Shown here: piece by piece, positions 7,816 to 16,502 of the stretch | Numbering within the stretch: position 1 is the stretch's first letter | Layout of the letters: each line of letters starts with the position of its first letter | Assembly (NCBI RefSeq): GCF_003931915.1 | Contig: NZ_RSAA01000020.1 | Coordinates: 62,001 to 126,000, forward strand | Length of the DNA: 64,000 nucleotides | From: Saccharopolyspora rhizosphaerae | Lineage (GTDB): Bacteria > Actinomycetota > Actinomycetes > Mycobacteriales > Pseudonocardiaceae | Reading direction: 5' to 3' | Position numbers and translations under genes: made by a program | Notes under the pieces: generated by a model | Databases searched by the model: none | The model's input: only the letters and a program-made list of their open reading frames with translations | What the model was told of the DNA's origin: nothing

Positions 7816-8714
7816 CGGTAGAGCACCTCCAACAGCCGGGCGTTGACCGCGTTCGGGTCCGCCAGCAGCTCGGCGGGCACCAGTTCCGCCTCGCGGATGC
7901 GGTAGCGAAACCGGCCGGCCTCCACCTCCGCACGGGTGCGTTCGTACTCGTCGCGGTCGATTGCCCGGTACCGCAGCACGTCGCTCGGCCGCGGGAAGGC
8001 GATGTCGTCGGCGAAGTCGGGCAACCGCTGCGAGAGGTCGAACACCGGGGCCGGAGCGATCCCGAACAGCTGGTACCCACCGGCCCCGCGCACCGGGTAG
8101 ACCACCGCGAACGCGCCGCCGTAGCCGAACGCGCGCTCCGGGGTGTCGGTGCGCGGTCGCACGTACTTGGGGACCTCGATCTGCTTCTCCCGCTCGACCA
8201 TCTGGTAGCAGAACGGCAGGCCGGGCACGAAGCCGAGCATGGTGACCAAGAAGGGCGCCGCCGTGATCGAGTCGATCAGCGAGGGGACGTCCCGGAAGCC
8301 GTTGATCCGCGCGGCGTACTCGAGGTCGGTGACCTCGGGGTCCTGGTGGCGGTCGCGGAACCGCATCAGCGTTTCGCGGGTCCACGGGTCGTCGAAGAGC
8401 ACCGGAACGTCGACGATCCGCGTCTGCACGGCGTCGTCGCTGCTCAGCTCACCGGCGGTGTGCTCCAGCCGCTGCAGCTCCGACACCAGGTCCGCGGGGT
8501 GCAGGCGGTCCGGGTCGAGCCGCACGAGGTAGGAGGCGTTCGAGGGGCAGATGTCGATGACCCCGTCGATGTTCTCCTGACGCAGGGCTCCGGTGATCGC
8601 CATGGCCTTGAGGTTGGCCTGCAAGCTCATCTCGCGGTCGATCTCGACGAAGACGAACTCGTCACCACCGAACTCGTACCGCGCAGGCGGTAGTTGAACC
8701 TCCACCACGGCCAC
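7812..8714 (-). CDS. pxpB: 5-oxoprolinase subunit B (KipI/AHS1)
   Basis: About 300 residues of the KipI/allophanate-hydrolase-subunit-1 family. Visible family stretches are ICPSNASYLVRLDPDRL in the N-terminal half, then AAPFLVTMLGFVPGLPFCYQM and FGYGGAFAVVYPVRGAGGYQLFG. The start is set at the GTG at 8714 because GGAGG lies 6 nt before it; an ATG 15 nt further upstream lacks a ribosome site. First gene of the pxpB-pxpC-carrier-carboxylase operon and divergent from pxpA. It contributes the ATP/substrate-handling part of 5-oxoprolinase or, with the biotin proteins, of a urea-carboxylase-like enzyme. Confidence 0.88.
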   Translation of the reverse strand: MAVVEVQLPPARYEFGGDEFVFVEIDREMSLQANLKAMAITGALRQENIDGVIDICPSNASYLVRLDPDRLHPADLVSELQRLEHTAGELSSDDAVQTRIVDVPVLFDDPWTRETLMRFRDRHQDPEVTDLEYAARINGFRDVPSLIDSITAAPFLVTMLGFVPGLPFCYQMVEREKQIEVPKYVRPRTDTPERAFGYGGAFAVVYPVRGAGGYQLFGIAPAPVFDLSQRLPDFADDIAFPRPSDVLRYRAIDRDEYERTRAEVEAGRFRYRIREAELVPAELLADPNAVNARLLEVLYR

Positions 8715-8882
8715 CGCGCACCTCCGCATACCCCGACGAGTGCCAGTCGAGAATGCGCCGCGGGACGGCTCGACGCAGCGCGTCGGTCACCAATCGACCA
8801 CCTTCGGGTGAGAGCGTAAGCTCATCGATCTGCGTGCGCAAACACTGAATCCTAAGGTGGACGCCCGAGCTGGAGGTGATCC
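8715..8882. promoter_or_regulatory. pxpB/pxpA divergent promoter region
   Basis: 168 nt between divergent genes. CCACCTT (8798-8804) and AAGGTGG (8854-8860) form inverted 7-mers 49 nt apart and may be half-sites for a shared regulator or parts of the two promoters; TAAGGT at 8853-8858 is a possible -10 for pxpA. I could not place convincing -35 boxes. Confidence 0.3.
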
Positions 8883-9653
8883 GTGCGCACTCTCGTCGAT
8901 CTCAACGCCGACGCCGGGGAGAGCTTCGGGAGGTGGCGGCTCGGTGACGACGCCCGCCTCATCCCGCTCGTGACCTCGGTGAACATCGCGTGCGGTTGGC
9001 ACGCCGGAGATCCCGCTACGATGACGCGCTCCGTCGAACTGGCGCGCGACGGCGACACCGCCATCGGTGCGCACCCCGGACTTCCCGACCTCTCCGGCTT
9101 CGGCCGGCGCGCGATGGCGCTCAGCCCGACCGAAGCGGCGCAGGCCTGCCTCTACCAGTTCGGCGCGTTGCAGGCGATCGCCGCGCACCTCGGCCAGGAG
9201 ATCGCGCACGTCAAACCGCACGGTGCGCTCTACGGCCTGACGATCAAGGACGAGTCTGCCGCGGAGGCCGTGGTGGAAGCCTTCGCCTCAGCCGCCCCCG
9301 GCGTGCGGGTGGTGTTGCTGGCCGGTCCGGTGTCCGAACGGTTGGCGCAGCGCGGTTTTCCGGTCGTCCGCGAGGCTTTCGCGGACCTGGACTACGACGA
9401 CTCCGGGCACATCATCATCGAGCCGGACCCGCAGGCCAAGCCTCCGGAGGCGTGTGCCGACCAGGCCGAAGCGGTGCTGCGCGGTGAAGTCCGCTCGGTC
9501 GACGGCAAGCCCGTGCCGGTCGACGCCGACACGATCTGCGTGCACGGCGACCGGCCGAACGCGGTGGACATCGCGGAGGCGATCCGCGCGCGGTTCGCCT
9601 CCGCAGGTGTCCGGCTCGCGCCGATGACCGAGGTCGCCGACGCCCGGGGCTGA
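8883..9653 (+). CDS. pxpA: 5-oxoprolinase subunit A (LamB/YcsF family)
   Basis: 256-residue LamB/YcsF protein. Diagnostic motifs: VDLNADAGESFG at the N-terminus, SVNIACGWHAGDP, GAHPGLPDLSGFGRR, VKPHGALYG and ICVHGDRPNAV. It works with PxpB and PxpC to open 5-oxo-L-proline to glutamate at the cost of ATP. The GTG start at 8883 follows GGAGG by 6 nt. It is transcribed away from pxpB, an unusual split of genes that are often in one operon. The product glutamate could feed the glutamate-decarboxylase-like protein encoded about 1 kb downstream. Confidence 0.92.
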   Translation: MRTLVDLNADAGESFGRWRLGDDARLIPLVTSVNIACGWHAGDPATMTRSVELARDGDTAIGAHPGLPDLSGFGRRAMALSPTEAAQACLYQFGALQAIAAHLGQEIAHVKPHGALYGLTIKDESAAEAVVEAFASAAPGVRVVLLAGPVSERLAQRGFPVVREAFADLDYDDSGHIIIEPDPQAKPPEACADQAEAVLRGEVRSVDGKPVPVDADTICVHGDRPNAVDIAEAIRARFASAGVRLAPMTEVADARG

Positions 9654-9654
9654 A

Positions 9655-10587
9655 TCAGCCGACGGGCAGCAGCCGGTTCGACGCGGTGATGCGGGAATCG
9701 GCGAGGTGATCACCTTCCGGGCTGAACGGCGGCACGGTGCTCGGCAGGCAATCGCCGAGCAGCAGCGAGTCCACGGCGCGCTCCTCCGGGCCGGCGCTGA
9801 CCACGGCCGTGCCGTCAGGCGCCCAGATGCCCGAGTTGCCGCGGTACTCCCACTGCCCGCGGTCGGAGACCTCCCAGCCGCGCCGGTTGGCGTAGGCCAC
9901 GAAAACCCGCCACACGGCGGCCATCGCGGGAATGATGTGCTCGGTGGCGTCGGGGTAGGCCACCAGCGTGGGAGAACCGCTGCGCAGCGTGAAGTGCCGG
10001 TCCGCGGCGGTGGGCCCGACGATGAGCCGCGCTCCCCTGCCGACCAGGCTCTGGTAGAGCGGTGGGAACTCGCACTCGTAGCAGTTGAGCAGCCCCACGG
10101 GGAAGCCGTTCACCTCCACCACGGGCGGGAGTTCGTGCCCTGGCGTGAAGTTCTCCCGTTCGGCCTCGCCGTAGAGGTGGGTCTTGCGGTAGTTGGCCAC
10201 CAGTTCCCCCTCGGCAGCCAGGGCCACCGAGTCGTGCAGGTCGCCGTTCGCGGCCCGCTCGACGTAGGGCAGCACGACGGCGATCTCGTGGCGGGTGGAC
10301 ACCTTCCGGGCCACCTGCACGGAGGGCCCGTCGTAGGGTTCGGCGAGCTGCTCGCACTGCTCGCGGTCGAGCGCGTAGCCGGTGGTGAAGCACTCGGGGA
10401 AGGCGCAGAGCTGGCAGCCGTAGCCGGCGGCCAACGCCAGGACCTCCTCCATCCTGGCGAGGTTCTCGGCCACCGCGGCCGAGGAGCCCGACGGGTTCTC
10501 ACCTTGGAAGAGGGCGAGTCGGATCCCGGTCCCGCTCCGCGGTGGTTCGCGGTCGGTCAACCGGCTCACGATCCGGACTGGACGCAT
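9655..10587 (-). CDS. Carbon-nitrogen hydrolase (nitrilase superfamily amidase)
   Basis: 310-residue nitrilase-fold amidase. The Glu-Lys-Cys triad is intact: Glu65 in FPECF, Lys135 in YRKTHLYG and Cys169 in GLLNCYECEFP. Closest in pattern to family members that hydrolyse linear amides such as omega-amides. The ATG at 10587 has GAGGAG 7 nt upstream, which selects it over a GTG 15 nt earlier. It follows the decarboxylase-like gene by 18 nt on the same strand, so the two are probably co-transcribed, and it ends 1 nt from the convergent pxpA. An amidase beside glutamate and 5-oxoproline genes suggests processing of an amide of glutamate or GABA; substrate not determinable. Confidence 0.85.
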   Translation of the reverse strand: MRPVRIVSRLTDREPPRSGTGIRLALFQGENPSGSSAAVAENLARMEEVLALAAGYGCQLCAFPECFTTGYALDREQCEQLAEPYDGPSVQVARKVSTRHEIAVVLPYVERAANGDLHDSVALAAEGELVANYRKTHLYGEAERENFTPGHELPPVVEVNGFPVGLLNCYECEFPPLYQSLVGRGARLIVGPTAADRHFTLRSGSPTLVAYPDATEHIIPAMAAVWRVFVAYANRRGWEVSDRGQWEYRGNSGIWAPDGTAVVSAGPEERAVDSLLLGDCLPSTVPPFSPEGDHLADSRITASNRLLPVG

Positions 10588-10605
10588 GGATGTGCTCCTC
10601 ACTGA

Positions 10606-11889
10606 TCAGATGTCGTTCCGGAGGAATTCCTCGACGGCGGTCGCGAAGTCGTCCACGGCCGCCGCGGTGAGGTCGTTGCGGACGACGACGCGCATCACCT
10701 CGACGTCGTCGAGCTGCGGTGGCAGCGTGTAGACGGGCACCGACCACCCGCGCTCGGCCAGGTGCTTGGCGAGGTCTCGCAGTTCGAGCCCGTCGTGCGC
10801 GGTCACGACCACGACGGGCAGCTCGCTGCCGTCGCCGAGCACGCGCAGCCGTCCGGTCTCCCGCAGCCGGGTGGCCAACTTGCGCGCGAGCGCGCGGCAC
10901 CGGGCGTGCACGGCGTGGAACCCGGCGAACCCGAAGCGCACGAAGTTGTAGTACTGGAGCACCACCGGCGCGGCCGATCGGGAGAAGGTCAGCTCGTAGT
11001 GGGCGTCGTCGCCGCCGAGGTAGTTGATCCGGATCCCCAGTCCGGGATGACGTCTGCTCCGGTCCCGCCACAGCAGCCAGCCCAGACCGGGTGGCACCAT
11101 GCCCGACTTGTGGCCGGAGGCGTTGATGGACACCACGCGCGGGACGCGGAAGTCCCACCGCAGCTCGGGGTCCAGGAACGGTGCGATGAACCCGCCGGCG
11201 GCCGCGTCGACGTGCACAGGCACGTCGATCCCGGACCGCTGCTCGAGCCGGTCCAGCTCCTCGGCGATGTCCTCGACCGGTTCGTACCTCCCGTCCAGAG
11301 TGGACCCGAGGATGGTGACGACCCCGATGGTGCGCTCGTCGCAGAGCTGCGCCACCGACGCGGTGTCGAGCGCTGGTCCGTCACCGGTGGCCGGGGCGGT
11401 CCGCGCCTCAACACCCCAGTGCCGGCAGAACTTCCGCCAGCAGGCGTGCGCGCCCGCCCCCATCACGAGGTTGGGCCGGGACAGCTCGCCGCCCGTGCGT
11501 TCCTCCCAGGAACGCAGCAACGCCGCCCCGGCCAGCAGCGCGGATTCGCTGGACCCGGTGGTCGCGCTGCCCACCGCCCGGTGCCCGTCGACGTGCCACA
11601 GCGCACCGATCATGCGGACGCATTCGCCCAGCATCGCGTCGATCTCGGGGTACTGCTCCCGGTCGACGAGGTTGTGGTTGAGGTAGGTGCGGTAGAGCCG
11701 TTGAGCTTCCGGCTCGATCGACGTGGTCAGGAAGGTCGCGAGGTTGCGTTCGGGCCGGCGGCCCGCCCGGAGCCTGTCCATGACGACCTCGAGCGCCGTG
11801 TCCGCGTCCCTTCCGAAAAGAGGTATCCCGCCCCGAAGATGCGCCGAGAAAACCGATGAATCCTCGTGCGCCTTCGGTAAAGCAGACAT
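10606..11889 (-). CDS. Glutamate decarboxylase-like PLP enzyme
   Basis: 427-residue group II PLP decarboxylase. The cofactor lysine is Lys261 in SINASGHKSGMVPPG, matching the SASGHK pocket of bacterial GadB; HVDAA with Asp228 contacts the pyridine nitrogen. The N-terminal PERNLATFLTT and NLVDREQYPE stretches are also typical of glutamate decarboxylases. The ATG at 11889 is preceded by AGGAG with 9 nt spacing; a longer frame upstream is not needed. The protein is about 40 residues shorter than E. coli GadB, lacking the C-terminal pH-gating tail. It would release CO2 from glutamate to give GABA, linking to the neighbouring 5-oxoprolinase. Specificity for glutamate is inferred. Confidence 0.85.
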   Translation of the reverse strand: MSALPKAHEDSSVFSAHLRGGIPLFGRDADTALEVVMDRLRAGRRPERNLATFLTTSIEPEAQRLYRTYLNHNLVDREQYPEIDAMLGECVRMIGALWHVDGHRAVGSATTGSSESALLAGAALLRSWEERTGGELSRPNLVMGAGAHACWRKFCRHWGVEARTAPATGDGPALDTASVAQLCDERTIGVVTILGSTLDGRYEPVEDIAEELDRLEQRSGIDVPVHVDAAAGGFIAPFLDPELRWDFRVPRVVSINASGHKSGMVPPGLGWLLWRDRSRRHPGLGIRINYLGGDDAHYELTFSRSAAPVVLQYYNFVRFGFAGFHAVHARCRALARKLATRLRETGRLRVLGDGSELPVVVVTAHDGLELRDLAKHLAERGWSVPVYTLPPQLDDVEVMRVVVRNDLTAAAVDDFATAVEEFLRNDI

Positions 11890-12149
11890 CGTGGCCAGCT
11901 CCTGTTCTGCCGGTGATCGGAACGATCTCCACGCTAGGACCGGCCGAGAACCAGTCGCCATGAACAATTCGCACCACATCTTCCGCACTAGTTCCCGCGA
12001 GTGCGGACTGGTCCACCCGGGGCATTTCCCCACCCATCCGAGGGATTCGGCGCCCGGTTCGTAATTCGAGCGCAAATCTGCGGCGACATGGGGAGTAGGA
12101 ATGGACGGGTGCAGGGTGCCCCGGACGACCCGCCGAGTGGAGGCGCTTC

Positions 12150-12530
12150 ATGGCCCGTTCCCCTGACCGGGCTCTGGACCGGGCGATCACCGCGTTGTTG
12201 CACGAAGCCGTCGAGCACTCGCGGGCGATGCGCCAGGTCCTGAACCAGGTCGGTCAGCTCGCGTCGTTGCGCATCACCATGCTCCGGGGGGACGACGAGA
12301 GCGATCCGGCCGGGACCGCGCAGAGCGAGGTGCTCTCACCGCTGACGAAGCGGGAGAAGGAAGTGCTCGACCAGCTGGCGCAGGGCTGTTCCAACCGGCA
12401 GATCGCCCGCTCGTTGGGCATTTCCGAGCGCACGGTGAAGAACCACCTCCGCAACATCTTCACGAAGCTCGGCGTCGGGGACCGCACCTCCGCCGTCGTC
12501 AAGGCGTTGGGCCGCAACGGTGATCACTAG
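12150..12530 (+). CDS. Orphan LuxR-type HTH protein
   Basis: 126 residues. The C-terminal half (about 64-124) is a LuxR DNA-binding domain: LTKREKEVLDQLAQG, SNRQIARSLGISERTVKNHL, then NIFTKLGVGDRTSAVVKA. The N-terminal ~60 residues are helical and lack the aspartate pocket of a receiver domain, so no phosphorylation input is visible. GGAGG sits 6 nt before the ATG. It lies 139 nt upstream of a universal stress protein on the same strand and may regulate it; this is inferred from proximity only. Confidence 0.82.
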   Translation: MARSPDRALDRAITALLHEAVEHSRAMRQVLNQVGQLASLRITMLRGDDESDPAGTAQSEVLSPLTKREKEVLDQLAQGCSNRQIARSLGISERTVKNHLRNIFTKLGVGDRTSAVVKALGRNGDH

Positions 12531-12669
12531 CCGCAGGAGGTCCTCCTCGAACAACCGTGCGCGGCGCGGGTGGATCCGACACCTGATCAGCGGGCGGACC
12601 TGCAGTCCCTCCGGCATGGTCGGTGCAGGGCGGGTGGTCCGGAGCCGCGCCGAGACGGGGAGAACGAGG

Positions 12670-13548
12670 ATGTCTGACCTGAGCAACGCGATCGTCGTCG
12701 GGACCGACGGCTCCGACGAGGCGCTCAGCGCGGTGAGCTGGGCCGCGAAGGTGGCCTCGGCGCGCAAGCTGTCGCTGCACCTGGTCTCGTCGACCGAGCC
12801 CTACTACCGCGGGTTCTACGGAGCAGGCATGCCCGTGCCGCCCGAGGCCTTCAGCGAGATCGACGAGTTGGCCCGCACCCGGCTGAAGGAGGCCACCAAG
12901 CGCGCGGCCGCGATCGACGCCGAGCTCCCGGTGACCACCGAGAAGGCCGCAGAGCAGCCGATCTCACTGATGCTGCGCCTGTCGGAGGAGGCCCACATGC
13001 TCGCGCTCGGCGCGTCCGGGCGCGGTGGGTTCACCGGCATGCTGCTCGGCTCGACCGCCGCGTCCGCCGCCGCGCACGCGCGCTGCCCAGTGGCCGTGAT
13101 CCGCCCCGCCCGCACCCCGGACGGACCGGTGGTGGCGGGTGTCGACGGCAGCGAGAACAGCGTCGACGCGCTCAGCGCGGCCTTCGCGGAGGCGTCGTGG
13201 CGCCGGGTGAAGCTCGTCGCGGTGCACGCCACCCGGGACTACGAGCCGTCGATCCGCGAGGTGGGAGTCGGGCGCGCCCGGACCGACCCGCAGGAGCCCG
13301 CACGCGTGCTGGCCACGAGCCTCGCGGGCATGCAGGAGCGGTACCCCGACGTCGAGGTCGAACGCGACACGGTCAACAACCTGCCCCGTGACGCGTTGCT
13401 GGACTGGAGCAAGCGGGCCCAGCTCGTCGTGGTCGGCAGCCGCGGGCGCGGTGGCTTCCTCGGCATGCTCCTCGGCTCGAACAGCCAAACCCTCCTCCAG
13501 CACGCCGCATGCCCGGTCCTGGTGGTGCACCCGGTTGGGGAGCGCTGA
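12670..13548 (+). CDS. Tandem universal stress protein
   Basis: 292 residues made of two Usp domains (about 6-146 and 153-289). Each keeps the ATP-binding GxxGxGGFxGMLLGS loop: GASGRGGFTGMLLGS at 114-128 and GSRGRGGFLGMLLGS at 256-270. Both domains begin with a VxGTDGS/VAGVDGS strand. Two-domain ATP-binding Usps in actinobacteria usually respond to dormancy, oxygen or redox stress. The ATG at 12670 is preceded by a purine-rich site (GGGGAGAACGAGG). Convergent with the acyl-CoA ligase, with only 3 nt between stops. Confidence 0.92.
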   Translation: MSDLSNAIVVGTDGSDEALSAVSWAAKVASARKLSLHLVSSTEPYYRGFYGAGMPVPPEAFSEIDELARTRLKEATKRAAAIDAELPVTTEKAAEQPISLMLRLSEEAHMLALGASGRGGFTGMLLGSTAASAAAHARCPVAVIRPARTPDGPVVAGVDGSENSVDALSAAFAEASWRRVKLVAVHATRDYEPSIREVGVGRARTDPQEPARVLATSLAGMQERYPDVEVERDTVNNLPRDALLDWSKRAQLVVVGSRGRGGFLGMLLGSNSQTLLQHAACPVLVVHPVGER

Positions 13549-13551
13549 GCC

Positions 13552-15063
13552 TCACGGCAGCGGTGCGGCGCGCAGCTGCGCCTTCTGGACCTTGCCCGAC
13601 CCCGTGCGGGGCAGCCGGTCGACGACGTCGACGTGCGCTGGGATCTTGTACTTGGCGAGCCTGCCGCGGAGGAAGCCCCGCAGCTCCTCACCGGTCAGCT
13701 GGGCGTCCTGGTGGCAGACGACGAAGGCGCGGCCGACCTCGCCCCAGCGTTCGTCCGGCACGCCCACCACCGCGGCCTCGGCCACGGCCGGGTGTTCGAA
13801 GAGGGCGCTCTCGACCTCCGCCGGGTAGACGTTCTCCCCACCGGAGATGAACATGTCCTTGACCCGGTCGACCACGTGGAGGTGGCCGTCCTCGTCGAGC
13901 TTGGCCAGGTCGCCGGAGCGGAACCACCCCGCGTCGAAGGCGGCCTCCGTCGCGCCGGGATCGCGCCAGTAACCCGGGCTCACGTTGGGTCCCTTGACCA
14001 GCACCTCCCCCGGTTCCCCGGGCTCGACGTCGGTGCCGTCCGGGCGAACCACCCGAACCTCGGTGAAGAACACCGGGACACCGGCGGAGCCGACTTTGCG
14101 GAGGCTCTCCCCGGCTTCCAGGAACGTCGCACCGGGTGCCGTCTCGGTCATGCCGTACCCCTGGCAGAACACCAGTCCGCGCTCCTGGTAGGTCCGGATC
14201 AGCGACTCGGGGATGGCCGCCCCGCCGCTCATCACGATCCGGAGCGAGGACAGGTCCGCGTCGGCCCAGCGCGGGGAGGCGGCGAGGTCGGCGAACATGG
14301 TCGTCACCCCGAACATCCAGGTGATGCCGTGCTGTTCGATGCGGTCGTAGCAAGCGTCGACGTTCCAGCCGGGTTCGATCACCGAGCAGGCGCCCTTGAG
14401 GAAGGTCGGCAGCAGGGTCTGGTCGAGCGCGGCGACGTGGAACAGCGGGGCGGTGATGAGCGTGACGTCGTCGCTGGCGACGTCCACCCCGGCCAGCAAG
14501 TTGTAGGTGTTCCACACCAGGTTGCCGTGGGTGAGCATCGCGCCCTTGGGGCGGCCGGTGGTGCCGGAGGTGTAGAGGATCAACGCCGTGTCGTCGAGTC
14601 CGACCTCGACGTCGATCGGTTCCTCATCACCTGCGGCGAGCCAGGTCTCGTAGTCCTGCTCGCCGGCGGCCGGACCGGTGAGCGCCACGACGTGCGCGGG
14701 CCGGTGCTGCAGGGCTCGGGCGGTGTCGGCGCACTCGGGCGCGTAGACGAGGACCGCGGCCCCCGAGTGCGAGAGCAGGTAGTCGACCTCGGGAGCGGCG
14801 AGCCGGAAGTTCAGCGGGACGAAGATCGCGCCGAGCTGGTGCGCGGCGAACATGGTCTCCACGAAGGCGAGGTGGTTCGGCCCCAGGTAGGCGACCCGGT
14901 CGCCCGGTCCGACCCCGCTGGCGCGCAGCCGGTGGGCCGCTCGCGTGCTGCGGCGGGCGAACTCGGCGTAGCTGACCGCGGTGCCGGCGAAGAGGAACGC
15001 GGTGCGGTCCGGTGTCATGAGCGCTCGACGGGCGGGCCAGCCGCCCAAGCCGTGGTTGCGCAT
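13552..15063 (-). CDS. Acyl-CoA synthetase (AMP-forming, FadD-like)
   Basis: 503-residue adenylate-forming ligase. Core motifs are present: ILYTSGTTGRPKGAMLTH (P-loop), QGYGMTETAP (A5), GWFRSGDLAKLDEDGHL (A7/A8 hinge), VDRVKDMFISGGENVYP and the catalytic lysine region PRTGSGKVQKAQLR near the C-terminus. It activates a carboxylic acid as the AMP ester and then forms the CoA thioester; the medium/aromatic acid specificity cannot be told from sequence. The ATG at 15063 overlaps the stop of the MFS transporter gene by 1 nt, so uptake and activation of the same acid is likely. Last gene of the amidohydrolase-transporter-ligase run. Confidence 0.9.
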   Translation of the reverse strand: MRNHGLGGWPARRALMTPDRTAFLFAGTAVSYAEFARRSTRAAHRLRASGVGPGDRVAYLGPNHLAFVETMFAAHQLGAIFVPLNFRLAAPEVDYLLSHSGAAVLVYAPECADTARALQHRPAHVVALTGPAAGEQDYETWLAAGDEEPIDVEVGLDDTALILYTSGTTGRPKGAMLTHGNLVWNTYNLLAGVDVASDDVTLITAPLFHVAALDQTLLPTFLKGACSVIEPGWNVDACYDRIEQHGITWMFGVTTMFADLAASPRWADADLSSLRIVMSGGAAIPESLIRTYQERGLVFCQGYGMTETAPGATFLEAGESLRKVGSAGVPVFFTEVRVVRPDGTDVEPGEPGEVLVKGPNVSPGYWRDPGATEAAFDAGWFRSGDLAKLDEDGHLHVVDRVKDMFISGGENVYPAEVESALFEHPAVAEAAVVGVPDERWGEVGRAFVVCHQDAQLTGEELRGFLRGRLAKYKIPAHVDVVDRLPRTGSGKVQKAQLRAAPLP

Positions 15064-16379
15064 CAGCGCCTCCCCTCCTCCACTGCAGGTTCCGCCACCT
15101 CGGCCAGGTCCTGCCCGCTGGTCTCCCGCAGGGCCAGCACGCAGCCGACGGTGAGGGCGCAGAACGCGGTGATCGTGCCGGCGATCGCGGTCGTGCCCGC
15201 GCCACTGCTCTGCAGTTGCGCGAACAGCACCGGCGCCAGCCCACCGCCCAGCCCGGCGAGCTGGTACCCGAGGGAGGCACCGGTGTAGCGGCTCCCGGTG
15301 CTGAACAGCTCGGTGTAGAGAGCTGCGAGCGGGCCGTACATCATCGGGTGGATCACGCCCTGCCCGAGCACCAGCGCGACCAGCAGCAGGGCGCTGCTTC
15401 CGCTGTCGACCATCGGGAACAGGACGAAGCTGTAGGCGGCCATGGCCAGCGCGCCGACCAGCACGACCGGCCGCCTGCCGAGCCGGTCGGACAGCGCCGA
15501 CCAGCCGATGATGCCCAGGACCGCCGTCACCGACGAGACCGTGATCGCGTTGAGCACCACTTGCCTGCTGAAGCCGGCTTGCACGCCGTAGGCGAGCACG
15601 AAGGTCGTCAGGGTGGACTGGGCGACGAAGGCCGCGAGGCCCACGCCGACTCCCAGCGCGAGCTGGCGCGGTCGGTTGCGCAGCACGTCGACCAGCGGTG
15701 CGCGTCGGGTGGGTCGCGCGTCCTGGAACAGACCGGGCTCGGCGACCTTGAGGCGGACGAACAGCCCCAGCACCAGCAGCACGACGCTGAGCAGGAAGGG
15801 GATGCGCCATCCCCAGTCCAGGAACGCCTCCTCGCCGAGGACGGCCGACGATCCGGTCAGCACTGCGGTGGAGAGCACCATGCCGCAGGGCGCTCCCGCG
15901 TTGGTGAAGCTCGCCCACAGACCGCGCCGGGAGGTGGCGTGCTCGGCGGAGACCAGCACAGCACCGCCCCACTCACCGCCGACCGCGACGCCCTGCACGA
16001 CGCGCAGCAGCACCAGGCCCACCGGCGCCCACGCGCCGATCTGCTCGTAGGTGGGCAGTAGGCCGATCAGCGAGCTGGCGACGCCCATGAGCACCATCGT
16101 CAGCACCAGCATCCGCTTGCGGCCGAGCCGGTCGCCGAAGTGGCCGAAGAGCAGGCCGCCCAGCGGCCGCGCCAGGTAGCCGGTGGCGAAGGTGCCCAGG
16201 CTGGCGACCGTGGCCACCAGGGGGTCGAGGTGGGTGAAGAACACCTGGCTGAACACCACGGCCGAGGCGGTCGCGTACAGCAGGAAGTCGTAGTACTCGA
16301 TCACGCTGCCCAGGAAGCTGGACGCCACCGCACGTCTCAGCTGCGCCGAACCGCGGTCGGATCTGGCCGGATCTGTCAT
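15063..16379 (-). CDS. MFS transporter, metabolite:H+ symporter (MHS) type
   Basis: 438 residues with about 12 predicted membrane helices. It opens with SFLGSVIEYYDFLLYATASA and continues with RPLGGLLFGHFGDRLGRKRML, the signature loop of the MHS family that includes ShiA, ProP and aromatic-acid carriers. The VVQGVAVGGEWGGAVL helix is also family-typical. It lies between an amidohydrolase (123 nt upstream) and an acyl-CoA ligase (1-nt overlap), so it probably imports an aromatic or branched carboxylate that the ligase then activates. Substrate inferred from context only. Confidence 0.88.
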   Translation of the reverse strand: MTDPARSDRGSAQLRRAVASSFLGSVIEYYDFLLYATASAVVFSQVFFTHLDPLVATVASLGTFATGYLARPLGGLLFGHFGDRLGRKRMLVLTMVLMGVASSLIGLLPTYEQIGAWAPVGLVLLRVVQGVAVGGEWGGAVLVSAEHATSRRGLWASFTNAGAPCGMVLSTAVLTGSSAVLGEEAFLDWGWRIPFLLSVVLLVLGLFVRLKVAEPGLFQDARPTRRAPLVDVLRNRPRQLALGVGVGLAAFVAQSTLTTFVLAYGVQAGFSRQVVLNAITVSSVTAVLGIIGWSALSDRLGRRPVVLVGALAMAAYSFVLFPMVDSGSSALLLVALVLGQGVIHPMMYGPLAALYTELFSTGSRYTGASLGYQLAGLGGGLAPVLFAQLQSSGAGTTAIAGTITAFCALTVGCVLALRETSGQDLAEVAEPAVEEGRR

Positions 16380-16502
16380 GCGGGAACCCTCGTCGTCGGG
16401 GGCGCTCTCGGCACCAGCACGGATGGACTGTCCACAACGGGTGGTTCGATCACTCGAGCTCGGGCGCGGCGAGTTCGGGCAGGGCGAGGTCCGGTGACCG
16501 CC

